Shown: positions 1 through 10,170 of the stretch, piece after piece
How the letters are laid out: each line of letters begins with the position of its first letter
Position numbering within the stretch: the stretch's first letter is position 1
From: Coraliomargarita algicola
GTDB lineage: Bacteria; Verrucomicrobiota; Verrucomicrobiia; Opitutales; Coraliomargaritaceae
DNA: 64,000 bases
Assembly: GCF_033878955.1 (NCBI RefSeq)
Contig: NZ_CP138858.1
Location: 2,879,001 to 2,943,000, forward strand
Reading direction: 5' to 3'
Notes under the pieces: model-generated
Seen by the model: only the letters and a program-made list of their open reading frames with translations
Told to the model about the DNA's origin: nothing
Databases searched by the model: none
Program-made: the position numbers and the translations under genes

Positions 1-131
1 ACCGCGTCGTATTAGTCAAAGCTAGCCCCCGACTAGTCGGGCAATTCGCCCCCGTAAAATTCGAACGCGCCACCGCCAGCACCCTCTTCGGCGAGCTAGT
101 GCTCGAAGGCGTCGAAGCGCAAAGCGCCTAA
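1..131 (+). CDS. C-terminal end of a MiaB/RimO-type methylthiotransferase (partial)
   Basis: An open frame enters from the left edge (first full codon at 3) and stops with TAA at 129-131, giving 43 residues. The segment LVGQFAPVKF...TLFGEL matches the end of a TRAM RNA-binding domain, which closes MiaB and RimO radical-SAM methylthiotransferases (tRNA ms2i6A37 or ribosomal protein S12 modification). Nothing of the radical-SAM core is inside the window, so MiaB cannot be told from RimO, and other TRAM proteins remain possible. Confidence 0.55.
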   Translation, partial: RVVLVKASPRLVGQFAPVKFERATASTLFGELVLEGVEAQSA

Positions 132-180
132 ACACCCATGCCAAAAGTCTCCACTCAATATTTCTCAACCTCTATTTTAT

Positions 181-195
181 AGACCTGTCCCTTAT
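181..195 (+). repeat. Y1-transposase-associated motif AGACCTGTCCCTTAT
   Basis: The 15-mer lies about 45 bp upstream of the intact Y1 transposase start. The same 15-mer is upstream of the second copy (34907-34921, minus strand), and an orphan copy lies at 30895-30909 (minus strand) with no transposase beside it. It is a candidate recognition or end sequence for this transposase family. Confidence 0.5.
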
Positions 196-238
196 ATTGA
201 GGCTTGTAATTAGATAATTAAAAGAGCACTATCTTATT

Positions 239-1219
239 ATGCGAACGAAACGGATCACGGCTCAAGGCACGGGGATTTACCATTGTATGTCCCGCACTGT
301 GAACGGGCAGGCGCTTTTTAAACTGAGAGAAATGGAGGTCTTGCGAAAGATGATCCATCAGGTCGCAGATTTTTCGGGCGTCGAAGTGCTTACTTATTGC
401 CTGATGAACAATCACTTCCATGTGCTGGTTCGTGTCTGTCCGGAAGCTAAGGTCTCCGACTCGGAACTGATGCGACGCTATCGGGTGCTCTATGCGAAGC
501 CTTCCTTATATCAAACCGTTTCTGTGATGGAGCAGGAATTAAGAGATGGGGGAGCGGAGGCGGACTTGATTCGACAAAAGCTGCTGGCTCGCATGAATGA
601 CGTCTCGGCCTTCATGAAAACCTTAAAACAACGCTTTTCAACTTGGTTTAACAAGACCCATGAGCGCTTTGGGCCCTTATGGGCGGATCGCTTTAAAAGT
701 GTTTTGGTCGAGGGTAAGGGCAACGCGCTGCTGACCATGGCGGCCTATATTGACTTGAATCCTGTGCGAGCGGGACTGGTGAAAGACCCGAAAGATTATC
801 GTTTCTGCGGCTATGCGGAAGCAGTCAGTGGACAACAAAAGGCTCAGCGAGCGTTGAAGTTTCTGACTTTCGGAGCATATGAAGCTTCTAGTAATGAGGC
901 ACTTGCGACCTACCGTGAACTGCTCTTTGGCAAAGGTAGTGCGGCTGTGGAACATGCGGCAAACATCGACCGCAAGGCGGCGGTGCGTGTATTGGAAAAG
1001 CAGCAAGGTGTCTTGCCGAATGCGGTGCTGCTGCGATGTCGTATCCGCTACTTTACGGAAGGTGCTGTGCTGGGCTCGCGCGAGTTTGTGCAGTCGCATG
1101 CAGAGCACTGGAAACGTAGCACAGGGCGCAAACATCCTATAAAACCATCAACTATACAAATGAAAGATAATGAAGCTCTGACTGTGATGAAGCTTTTACG
1201 CGGTAAGGCTTACTCTTAA
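239..1219 (+). CDS. REP-associated tyrosine (Y1/HUH) transposase, intact copy
   Basis: A 326-residue single-strand DNA transposase of the Y1_Tnp (IS200-like, TnpA_REP/RAYT) family. The HUH metal motif is HFH in MNNHFHVLVRV near residue 60, and the family-typical AAYIDLNPVRAGLV lies near residue 170. RAYT proteins are domesticated or semi-mobile nucleases linked to dispersed palindromes. A second copy lies inverted at 33877-34863 with an in-frame stop. The 5' flanks of both copies are nearly identical back to about position 180, so the mobile or conserved unit is larger than the gene. The last about 25 residues differ from the second copy. Confidence 0.85.
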   Translation: MRTKRITAQGTGIYHCMSRTVNGQALFKLREMEVLRKMIHQVADFSGVEVLTYCLMNNHFHVLVRVCPEAKVSDSELMRRYRVLYAKPSLYQTVSVMEQELRDGGAEADLIRQKLLARMNDVSAFMKTLKQRFSTWFNKTHERFGPLWADRFKSVLVEGKGNALLTMAAYIDLNPVRAGLVKDPKDYRFCGYAEAVSGQQKAQRALKFLTFGAYEASSNEALATYRELLFGKGSAAVEHAANIDRKAAVRVLEKQQGVLPNAVLLRCRIRYFTEGAVLGSREFVQSHAEHWKRSTGRKHPIKPSTIQMKDNEALTVMKLLRGKAYS

Positions 1220-1240
1220 TAATCAGGATCTCGAATACTA

Positions 1241-1606
1241 TCAACTTCCACAGTTACTGGGAGAATGGCCTGTTTTTAATTTATAACGACCTTCTATAAA
1301 ATCTGAAAAATAACAATTAATTCGAGGATGACTGATTGGTTTTCCGCTAGTATCTATTGCTAGGTTTGATTGCGCCACATAAGTACTTAGTCCACCACTA
1401 TCGTGGACTAAGACATGATACCAGGGCTGCTCTCGTGGAGGCTGAGTTTTATTGGATAGATACCAAGTTTCTCCAGCCATACAACGTGGATCTACAGCAA
1501 CAATGACTCCGCGATATCCGTAGATCTGATGAATCACTACTAGCCCGAGATCATAATAGATACCCGGTGCCGCTCCACCTTCCATATCTGTAAGTCCTAT
1601 CAACAC
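1241..1606 (-). CDS. HspQ/YccV-like hemimethylated-DNA-binding-fold protein
   Basis: The core YGYRGVIVAVDPRC...TWY...PPREQPWYHVLV...TYVAQSNL matches the YccV/HspQ domain (hemimethylated DNA-binding protein family). In enterobacteria HspQ acts on DnaA stability and Lon proteolysis; the role outside that group is not settled. The longest frame starts at a GTG (1604-1606); an ATG seven codons later (1583-1585), with AGGA about 9 nt upstream, gives 114 residues and is equally plausible. It is transcribed convergently with the Y1 transposase and is separated from ispH by about 30 bp on the same strand. Confidence 0.72.
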   Translation of the reverse strand: MLIGLTDMEGGAAPGIYYDLGLVVIHQIYGYRGVIVAVDPRCMAGETWYLSNKTQPPREQPWYHVLVHDSGGLSTYVAQSNLAIDTSGKPISHPRINCYFSDFIEGRYKLKTGHSPSNCGS

Positions 1607-1637
1607 AGTCCTTACCTTAGTCAGCTAAAGCGAATCT

Positions 1638-3305
1638 TCAAGTATTCGACCCAATTGCTTCTAGGATATCCTCAACTGGCCGAATACTGTCAGGGGGAAA
1701 AAAACCGTTTATACGATGTATGACTTGCTGGATAATTCCATCGGGGCACGACGCACCTCCAGTTAGCAGGATCCTTGGTTTATCGATCGGTTTTCGAAAG
1801 AGCGGCCTATCTTCTTCAACTGTAGACGGCACATTTGTTAAATTGTATGGAAAGATGTAATGACGAACTGCTTCCAGAGATAAGATATTCTTCTCTGACT
1901 GAATGTAATGTGCGCGTTCTCCAAAGCGCTCTGCGCATACACGATATAGTTGAAAGGTGTTTGAACTATTTTTTCCACCGACCACAAGGGCTGCATCGAT
2001 GTTTTGTTCCACAGCTTTATGTAGAGCATCTTGATTAACCTGGGTGGCGTAGCAAAGAGTATCTCCTTTACCTTTGGACCAAAGATGATTCGCAACCTCT
2101 GTTTCCCCATACTTACTGGCGATGACATCGCGTAAGTAGTCGATAATACTCAGGGTTTCATTTCGTAAAAGTGTGGTTTGATTCACCACTGCAATTTTTT
2201 CCAGATCCTTAAGTGGATCGAAGCCTTTAGAATAAAGCCCAGCAAAAGAGGCTTCGAATAGGGCTAGCTTTTGACTTGGGTCTGCCTGAATTACTTCGGC
2301 TAAGCGACGGGCATGCTCCATATTTCGTAGCATCAATGCGGGGCCATAGCTGGAACTATTTGAAAAGGTCGCTTTGGTTTCTTCGTGTTCTGATTTACCG
2401 TGTATGAGCACAGTGTAACCTTCTTGCGCGTATCGACGGGCCGCCTTCCAGACTTTCTCAACCAACATACAAGTCGCATCATTTTCGCGTATGGAAAGTC
2501 CGCGACGAATAAGGCGGGCCTTATCTTCATTGGTCGCACCAAATGCTGGAATGATTACAATATCATTTTCTGTAAGCTGATTCCAAAGAGCTTCAGGTGC
2601 GTCTACGCCAGATGCGATCTGACCATCCGCGCAAAGAGGTAAACCTTTATCCGTCTGTAAATAGCGTAAGCCGCGCGCTAATAAATCCTCGTTTACAAAT
2701 GGATTATGGATCAACTCGCTAAGCATGAAGACACGCTTATCTGGATGCATAGCTACTGTCTCATAGGCGCGCTCAATCGCATTTTGCACACCGAGACAAA
2801 AACCAAAATGGCTGGGAATGACATAGCTAACTGCCCCGAAATCGAGCACTGCAGGTTCTCCAGAGGATTTCTCTTTGGTCCGTCGAGCTTCTTTAATCGC
2901 AAGACATAGCGCGCTTTGATAGAGTGCTTCAGATTGTCCATCGATATAGATCGACCGATTGCGCTCTTTAGTCGTGCGGAATCGATAAATATACTCATTC
3001 TCTCCCATTCCTAGATAGGGAATACGATATAATTGATCATCAATGGATTTGAGAACCTGCTCCAAATCAGTCGCTTTCGGAAGGGAATTCAGATTATGAA
3101 TCGTCTGCCAATTACCTTCAGCGTGTTGTGAACTGCTAAGCAATGCACATAGAATCGGTTGCGTGCCAGCGGATGTTTCAAGTTTGGCAAGTTCGTGCCA
3201 GCTGTGATCACTTGCATCCATAGACGCGAGTCCATAAAGACCATCCGCCCTTAGTGTCACTAAAAGGTGATTGCTGGAATCAAAAAGCAGTCGAATCGGT
3301 TCCAT
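1638..3305 (-). CDS. ispH: 4-hydroxy-3-methylbut-2-enyl diphosphate reductase (IspH/LytB) with N-terminal extension
   Basis: Catalyses the last step of the MEP isoprenoid pathway, reducing HMBPP to IPP and DMAPP on a [4Fe-4S] cluster. The three cluster cysteines are visible: Cys170 (FGFCLGV), Cys279 (DATCMLV) and Cys418 (DTLCYAT), with NSSNT and TGGASCPD near the end. PAFGA replaces the SAHGV loop of the E. coli enzyme, as in plant/cyanobacterial-type IspH. With the ATG at 3303-3305 the protein has 555 residues; about 155 precede the IspH core and match no domain I recognise. A longer frame to 3419 would overlap the OsmC gene, so I rejected it. It lies 10 bp downstream of the OsmC gene, likely the same transcript. 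Confidence 0.9.
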   Translation of the reverse strand: MEPIRLLFDSSNHLLVTLRADGLYGLASMDASDHSWHELAKLETSAGTQPILCALLSSSQHAEGNWQTIHNLNSLPKATDLEQVLKSIDDQLYRIPYLGMGENEYIYRFRTTKERNRSIYIDGQSEALYQSALCLAIKEARRTKEKSSGEPAVLDFGAVSYVIPSHFGFCLGVQNAIERAYETVAMHPDKRVFMLSELIHNPFVNEDLLARGLRYLQTDKGLPLCADGQIASGVDAPEALWNQLTENDIVIIPAFGATNEDKARLIRRGLSIRENDATCMLVEKVWKAARRYAQEGYTVLIHGKSEHEETKATFSNSSSYGPALMLRNMEHARRLAEVIQADPSQKLALFEASFAGLYSKGFDPLKDLEKIAVVNQTTLLRNETLSIIDYLRDVIASKYGETEVANHLWSKGKGDTLCYATQVNQDALHKAVEQNIDAALVVGGKNSSNTFQLYRVCAERFGERAHYIQSEKNILSLEAVRHYIFPYNLTNVPSTVEEDRPLFRKPIDKPRILLTGGASCPDGIIQQVIHRINGFFPPDSIRPVEDILEAIGSNT

Positions 3306-3315
3306 AAGGATATTC

Positions 3316-3723
3316 TTAAAGCCAGTGAAAGGTAACAGGCTTATCGATCTCTGAACTGAGACTGTGGTGAACGGGGCAACCTTTAGCCGCCAGTTCGATT
3401 TTGCGCTTCGTTTTATCATCGAACTTAGCAGGCAGCCACACCTCAGTGCTTAGTCTAATAATACGGCGAGGCTTGTATTTGGACATCTCTTTATTCACTT
3501 CGATACGCATACCAGTAAGGTCAAACCCAAGCTTCTCCATTTGCATACCGATAATTGTAGCCATACAGGAGCCTAGCGCCGCCGCACACAGATCTGTGGG
3601 CGAGGCTGCTTCGCCTTTGCCATTATTATCGATGGGCGCATCGGTGGTGAAAGATTGACCGGAAGGCTCATGGCTAACTTTGCAGCGCAGTGAACCTTCG
3701 TATTTAACTGTCATTTGAACCAT
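3316..3723 (-). CDS. OsmC/Ohr-family protein
   Basis: About 135 residues with both redox cysteines of the OsmC family: ALGSCMATI and the second in KGCPVHHSL. OsmC proteins are cytoplasmic thiol peroxidases acting on organic hydroperoxides; many of the general OsmC-like group are uncharacterised. The start is uncertain: ATG at 3723 (MVQMTVKY), ATG at 3714, or a TTG at 3774 giving 18 more residues. I prefer 3723 because the family begins near MTVKYEG. It is followed at 10 bp by ispH on the same strand. A shared role in oxidative protection of the IspH cluster is only a guess. Confidence 0.8.
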   Translation of the reverse strand: MVQMTVKYEGSLRCKVSHEPSGQSFTTDAPIDNNGKGEAASPTDLCAAALGSCMATIIGMQMEKLGFDLTGMRIEVNKEMSKYKPRRIIRLSTEVWLPAKFDDKTKRKIELAAKGCPVHHSLSSEIDKPVTFHWL

Positions 3724-3885
3724 TTGAGCGAGATTGCTAAAGAAACCGAGCGGGTCAATCCGTATGCTGCTCAAGATTAAGAAAGACTAAAAAATAATAG
3801 CTCCTATTCAAAATTAACGCCGTCTTTAGCGGAATCTTTCAAGCCACATTCTGCGATTGCACAGAGCGCTAAGGGAGCTACAGTG

Positions 3886-4290
3886 ATGGCTTATTTCGAG
3901 ATCCACTCACGATACCTTAACATGTTTCAAGTCAATTTCAGCGAACAAAGTATGCACGAGCTCAACCAGCTCGACACACGCTCTCAAATGCTACTGGTCG
4001 AAGTAGTGAGTACTCTTAAGCAGGAGCAGCTGGACAATCCCAACGAGGACCTTGGCTGTTTCCATCGTAATGGGAAAACATATTATCGCGTGCGGGCAGG
4101 CGAATTTCGCATCTATTTTGAGCAAGATGGGGATGCGCTCTTTGCGCACTATATTTTGCACAAAAACACGCTTTCCGACTTTATTTTCCGTTTCAAGCTA
4201 CCTTTCACTGAAGAATTTATGCTCGAACAGGAAGATTCCTTCTGGAAATACCTCGAATCACTCCGACATAAGGACGAGGTCGAAGATTAA
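3886..4290 (+). CDS. RelE/ParE-fold protein upstream of pssA
   Basis: The 134-residue product carries a RelE-like segment, TYYRVRAGEFRIYFEQDGDALFAHYILHKN split over residues about 70-100, resembling the strand core of RelE/ParE toxins. The ATG at 3886 has GGGAG about 9 nt upstream; a GTG three bases earlier is possible. No antitoxin-like gene adjoins it: the next gene is pssA, 18 bp downstream on the same strand. It may be a domesticated RelE-fold protein or an orphan toxin. The C-terminal about 30 residues (from FTEEFMLEQ) are acidic and helical and are not part of the usual toxin. Confidence 0.65.
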   Translation: MAYFEIHSRYLNMFQVNFSEQSMHELNQLDTRSQMLLVEVVSTLKQEQLDNPNEDLGCFHRNGKTYYRVRAGEFRIYFEQDGDALFAHYILHKNTLSDFIFRFKLPFTEEFMLEQEDSFWKYLESLRHKDEVED

Positions 4291-4308
4291 ATTGCCCTCT
4301 CCATCTCT

Positions 4309-5199
4309 ATGACTCAAGCCAACGAAGAGCCCGAAGAACCTGAACCATCGCGTCATAAATACGCAGATTCCGGGGAAGCCAGCCACATTTATCTCCTCCC
4401 CAACAGCTTAACCGCTGGGAATCTTTTTTTTGGCTTCTTAGCCATATTGCGTTGCATACAAGCTAACTACGCCACCGACCCCAGCGTTGTCTCTGACAAT
4501 TACAAACAAGCTGTTTGGTTCATTCTTTTTGGGGTTATATGCGATGCCTTGGATGGACGTGTTGCTCGATTAGGTGGCCGGGAATCATTATTTGGCAAGG
4601 AGTTTGATTCGATCGCAGATATCATCTCCTTCGGTGTCGCGCCCGCTCTCATGATGATCTTTCTGGTGCTGACGCCTACGGTCGAAAAATATCCGATCTT
4701 TTTACAAATTAGCTGGCTGATTGGATTTGTATACTTGCTATGTGCAGCCGTTCGGCTCGCGCGTTTTAACGTGCTGACTCACCCGATGCTTCCTCCGGCC
4801 GAGAGGTTGAAAGGCACCAATGACTTTTTGGGCCTGCCGGTGCCTGCGGCGGCTGGGATGATTGCCTCGATCGTATTAGTCATCACCAGCCTCAAAACCC
4901 CCACATACGACTCCCGTAGCCTGGCGCTACTGATCCCTCCCTTCATGCTAGCGATCGCTTATCTGATGGTGAGCAATATACAGTATCCCAGCTTCAAAAA
5001 CGTCGATTGGCAAACACAGACAAAGTTTCGCTCCTTCATCGCTCTGATTCTAGGCTTGGGCACTGCTTTCTTCTTCAAGGAATTCTTTTTTGCGCTGCTG
5101 TTTTTTACTTACATAGCCTATGGGCCCATCCGTCATTTCGTCCGCATCTACCGTGCTCGTAAAAATCTCAAGTTAGGCCCCAATAAAGGCAGTGAATAA
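4309..5199 (+). CDS. pssA: CDP-diacylglycerol--serine O-phosphatidyltransferase
   Basis: A 296-residue membrane enzyme making phosphatidylserine, precursor of phosphatidylethanolamine. The complete CDP-alcohol phosphotransferase signature DG-x2-AR-x8-G-x3-D-x3-D is present (DGRVAR...GKEFDSIAD), followed by hydrophobic helices to the C terminus. The first about 25 residues are charged and rich in Glu and Pro. The subfamily is assigned from length and the N-terminal LPNSLTAGNLFFGF segment; phosphatidylglycerophosphate synthase is less likely. Confidence 0.85.
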   Translation: MTQANEEPEEPEPSRHKYADSGEASHIYLLPNSLTAGNLFFGFLAILRCIQANYATDPSVVSDNYKQAVWFILFGVICDALDGRVARLGGRESLFGKEFDSIADIISFGVAPALMMIFLVLTPTVEKYPIFLQISWLIGFVYLLCAAVRLARFNVLTHPMLPPAERLKGTNDFLGLPVPAAAGMIASIVLVITSLKTPTYDSRSLALLIPPFMLAIAYLMVSNIQYPSFKNVDWQTQTKFRSFIALILGLGTAFFFKEFFFALLFFTYIAYGPIRHFVRIYRARKNLKLGPNKGSE

Positions 5200-5442
5200 C
5201 TTGGGAATAAGTGCGAATAGTCTGTGGATTTCTAAAAAGTTATTCCCATTGTTCACTCTCCTCATTTTTAATTCACCCTCTTTTACACATAAAATTTATT
5301 TCGCAAATGACTTGTCGGCAGAGACTTGATGAGTTGTTCTACTTAATCCACCCCCTTACTGTTACTAAGAGATTTAAATATATAAAAAGAACTATTATAT
5401 AAGCATTGCCAGTAAGTCCAAAAAAACGCCAAATTCTCCACC

Positions 5443-6570
5443 ATGAAGTTCAAGATCAACCAGGATCATTTTAGCAACGGCCTCCAACAAGTTCTCAACG
5501 TTGTTGCGACTCGTTCTACCATGCCCATCCTCAGCAATGTGCTGATCGAAGCCGAGGAGGGTCACATTTCGCTGACTACAACCAACCTTGACCTTGGCAT
5601 TCGTTGCCGAATCAAGGCTGAGGTTTCTGAACCTGGCAGCACGACATTGCCAGTTCGCAAATTGGCGACAATCGTGCGTGAGCTTCCGGTCAACGAGGTA
5701 TTTGTTGAAACCAGTGATAGCAACCAGGCGAAGATTACATCGGGTGGTTCACTTTTCAAAATCATGGGTTTGAGTGCTGAGGAGTTTCCACCGTTGCCTA
5801 CTTTTGAGAATCGTAAAGTCTTTGAGCTTTCGCAGGACAAAATCGTAAACATGCTCAAGAGCGTGTCTTACGCTCAATCCACGGATGAGAATCGCTACAT
5901 CCTCAACGGTGTATACTTTAACTTTGCGGATGAGAAATTGACGCTGGTGGCGACGGATGGACGCCGTCTTGGTTTGACTGCGCTGGAACTAGAAATCAGC
6001 GAAGACAATGCGGGCAGCCTAATTTTGCCTGCCAAGACAGTGGGCGAGCTGGAGCGTTTGATGGGCAAGGGAGAAGCTGTGAAGGTCGCCTTCAACGATC
6101 GTCAGGCAGCTTTTGAAATCGCGATCGATGAAGCGGGCGATTCCGGTTTGATTGACCACCTCTATCTCGTATCCAAGATTGTAGAAGGTAACTACCCGAA
6201 TTATCGTCAAGTCATCCCTAAGGAAACAGAGCACCGAGTCAAAATCGAGCGTGAGTTAATGCTTGAATGCGTGCACCGTGCAGCTTTGGTGACATCGGAC
6301 AAGAGTAACTCTGTAAAGCTTAAGGTGAGTAAGAACCTGCTGGAAATCTCTGGCTCGTCGACTGAATATGGTGAATCGCACGAATCGATGGCGATCGCTT
6401 ATGATGGCCCTGAGGTGCAAGTCGCGTTCAATCCACAATTTTTAATGGAGCCGCTTAAGGCTTTGACTAAGGATGAGGTCTTCTTCGAGTTCAAGGATGA
6501 GCTCAGCCCGGGGCTATTCAAGACATTGGATAACTTCATCTGTGTGATCATGCCACTGCGCTTGAACTAA
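5443..6570 (+). CDS. dnaN: DNA polymerase III beta subunit (sliding clamp)
   Basis: A 375-residue protein of normal clamp length with three clamp domains. It begins MKFKINQDHFSNGLQQV and ends CVIMPLRLN, the conserved C-terminal clamp sequence; RSTMPILSNVLIEAE and ATDGRRL are further family hallmarks. It encircles DNA and tethers polymerase III. dnaA and recF are not adjacent, so this is not the classical dnaA-dnaN-recF arrangement. The 243 bp upstream (5200-5442) are AT-rich, hold no convincing gene and probably contain its promoter. A terminator follows at 6597. Confidence 0.95.
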   Translation: MKFKINQDHFSNGLQQVLNVVATRSTMPILSNVLIEAEEGHISLTTTNLDLGIRCRIKAEVSEPGSTTLPVRKLATIVRELPVNEVFVETSDSNQAKITSGGSLFKIMGLSAEEFPPLPTFENRKVFELSQDKIVNMLKSVSYAQSTDENRYILNGVYFNFADEKLTLVATDGRRLGLTALELEISEDNAGSLILPAKTVGELERLMGKGEAVKVAFNDRQAAFEIAIDEAGDSGLIDHLYLVSKIVEGNYPNYRQVIPKETEHRVKIERELMLECVHRAALVTSDKSNSVKLKVSKNLLEISGSSTEYGESHESMAIAYDGPEVQVAFNPQFLMEPLKALTKDEVFFEFKDELSPGLFKTLDNFICVIMPLRLN

Positions 6571-6596
6571 TTTAAGCGACCATAACACATTTTATG

Positions 6597-6630
6597 AAGG
6601 ACGGTCGTTCAGGCCGTCCTTCTTTGTTTT
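6597..6630 (+). terminator. Rho-independent terminator after dnaN
   Basis: A 10-bp stem (6597-6606 with 6612-6621, one G-U pair) around the loop gttca is followed by the T-rich tctttgtttt. It sits 26 bp after the dnaN stop codon. Confidence 0.8.
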
Positions 6631-6635
6631 AGACT

Positions 6636-7526
6636 ATGTTTACTGAATCTTCAGAAATCTATCAATGGCTACTATTTATGGTGGCGATCGTGACAGTCTT
6701 GTTACCAATGCTTGGTAACCGCCTATCGATGCCTGCTTTTATCGTGTTAGGGCGTTGGACGCGGTGGTTCCTCTTCGCTGCTTTATTTGCCTATTTTCTG
6801 AAAGTATTTGGTCTCTCCTATCGTCCAGACTGGGTGCATTTTGTGACAGGGCTGGCTCTTTGGTTTGTATTGGAGACGGGGTATAATTGGATCGCAATTA
6901 AAGCGCTCAGCCGCAGTGAATTACCGCTATTTCCAGAGTTTTATGAGAATGTTGACGGCGATGAATGGCCGGCAGATGCACGTTTTATTGAACTCAAGGA
7001 TTGGTTGCGCACTGAAAAGTATAGTCGGCTTAAAGCTCTGAAGGCAGAACTGTTTGAAGGCACCTTTTTACGTGCATCAATTTATGAAAGCACGGATGGG
7101 CTGACGCGCATACAAATCTTATTTTTACCGAAGCGCAAAGGCGGTGCGATTGCTTGTTATACGATCAGCACGCAGTCAAAAGATGGTGAGCGCTTGATTA
7201 CGGATAATCTTTTCCTTCCATATGGAGGCTATTATCCAGAGAGTTGGAATATGTGCCGCAAACCATTAATTGGTTCTTTAAAACGCCTGCTACTTTTACA
7301 TCGAAAACGTTTGTTGGCTTCTGGTTTTGAACCCGTTCCAGTCGAAGAGGATGCTTTAGTTGAGTTAAATGATCAGCAACGCATACTTGAGCGGCTCAAT
7401 GTAGAGACTGGGTTTTTAGTGCCACGTCCGCGCCAGGAAGAGGATGGTAAGATTACCTATGAAGGCCGCTACAGGCTTTGGAAGGAAATGTGGATGTTAG
7501 CTTACCTGGGCAAATCAGTGGCCTAG
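6636..7526 (+). CDS. Unknown membrane protein with three N-terminal helices
   Basis: A 296-residue protein not assigned to a family. Hydrophobic segments lie near residues 10-26, 40-62 and 66-85; the remaining about 200 residues are soluble and mixed, with basic patches (LKRLLLLHRKRLL) and an acidic stretch. The ATG is only about 15 bp after the dnaN terminator, so it must have its own promoter or rely on readthrough. A cytoplasmic domain anchored by the N-terminal helices is inferred. Confidence 0.6.
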   Translation: MFTESSEIYQWLLFMVAIVTVLLPMLGNRLSMPAFIVLGRWTRWFLFAALFAYFLKVFGLSYRPDWVHFVTGLALWFVLETGYNWIAIKALSRSELPLFPEFYENVDGDEWPADARFIELKDWLRTEKYSRLKALKAELFEGTFLRASIYESTDGLTRIQILFLPKRKGGAIACYTISTQSKDGERLITDNLFLPYGGYYPESWNMCRKPLIGSLKRLLLLHRKRLLASGFEPVPVEEDALVELNDQQRILERLNVETGFLVPRPRQEEDGKITYEGRYRLWKEMWMLAYLGKSVA

Positions 7527-7565
7527 TCGGGAGACCTCTCTGATTACAGCGAATCTTTTATAGGC

Positions 7566-7600
7566 ACAAAAAAGCCCCCTAAAGAGGGGGCTTTGAAAGT
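7566..7600. terminator. Bidirectional terminator between the membrane protein and gnd
   Basis: A perfect 10-bp stem (7571-7580 with 7585-7594) encloses an aaag loop. It is flanked by an A-run on the left, so the minus strand reads as a hairpin plus T-run and ends gnd; it also lies at the end of the plus-strand membrane protein gene. Confidence 0.85.
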
Positions 7601-7645
7601 TGAAAGCGTTTAGCTTCTATTTATGTGACCGCTCGTTGCGAGCAA

Positions 7646-9151
<1,506 letters not shown>

Positions 9152-9412
9152 AATTTGTATGGATTAAAAGTTGAATTAGGAAATCCAGCTCCAAAGTCTA
9201 CGCAAGGGCAGACTGGGAAAGAGGCATGAATTATCGTCATATCTGGGATACATTTGATTAAAACGAACCAAAATAGCGCGTTATACTATGAATGAAAATT
9301 ATATAATCCCGAGATTTTTTGCATAAATGCGCAGTTTGAGGTCCATTAGTAAGCTCTGATTGAAGCGTTACAGTCATGCGTAAATTGACTATTTGAATTG
9401 TCATTCAGAAAA

Positions 9413-10045
9413 ATGCCTTCAAACGTAGGCGCCATGGAAGTAGTGGCAGGTATCTCTAAAGAATGGCGTCGTCGTATGCTATTTATGTTTTTTATGATCT
9501 TCGGTATGGCTGCCTGGTTTTTATCGGATGGCTATATCATGTGGCCGAACGAGGCGCAGCGCTATGGAGAGTATGCAGAAATCAAGGATGCTTTGATTGA
9601 GTCAGGAGACGCGGTAGATGAAGAAAGTTCTTCAGTAAAGCTCGCTTGGCAACGCCATGCCCGCGAGGCAGGTTATCGCAGTAATGTGCCAAAGGAGCGC
9701 ACTGATGCAGATATTCATGAACAGCGCGTTATTGGCTGGGTGATGATGTGCGGCTCTTTGTTATTTGGTGCATGGATAGCATGGAATCATACCCGTAAGG
9801 TGCGCGCAGAGGGAGAGCTAGTGATCGGTGCTTCTGGTGAGCGTGTCGAGTTGGACTCCATTACAGGCATGGACCGTAAGAAGTGGAAGAATAAGGGGAT
9901 CGCTTATGCCATTTACGATGATGGGGGGAAATCCCGCCGGCTATGCTTGGATGAGCATAAGTTCAAAGGCTGTGAAGCGATCATTTTAGAGGCAGAGAAG
10001 CGTATCAAAGCGCGTGCTGAAGCAACACAGTCAGCGTCCAATTAG
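9413..10045 (+). CDS. Unknown two-helix membrane protein
   Basis: About 210 residues with hydrophobic segments near residues 20-38 (LFMFFMIFGMAAWFL) and 110-126 (GWVMMCGSLLFGAWIAW), a charged extracytoplasmic loop between them, and a basic cytoplasmic C-terminal domain of about 85 residues. No family recognised. The start is uncertain among TTG 9398, ATG 9413 and ATG 9434, none with a strong ribosome binding site. It is divergent from gnd. Confidence 0.5.
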   Translation: MPSNVGAMEVVAGISKEWRRRMLFMFFMIFGMAAWFLSDGYIMWPNEAQRYGEYAEIKDALIESGDAVDEESSSVKLAWQRHAREAGYRSNVPKERTDADIHEQRVIGWVMMCGSLLFGAWIAWNHTRKVRAEGELVIGASGERVELDSITGMDRKKWKNKGIAYAIYDDGGKSRRLCLDEHKFKGCEAIILEAEKRIKARAEATQSASN

Positions 10046-10170
10046 AGTTTAACGTGGGTGCTAGTAAGGATGCTCGTTTTTGGGCTGAACTATAAATTTA
10101 CTTTGCCTAAATCGTGAGAAAGTGCTGAGGCTTGTACTTTGCGGTCTCTGTTGGACCGTTCTGACAACTT

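Noticed and set aside
5211..5402. A 63-codon frame between pssA and dnaN
   Set aside because: AT-rich, no ribosome binding site, no recognisable motif; better seen as the dnaN upstream region.
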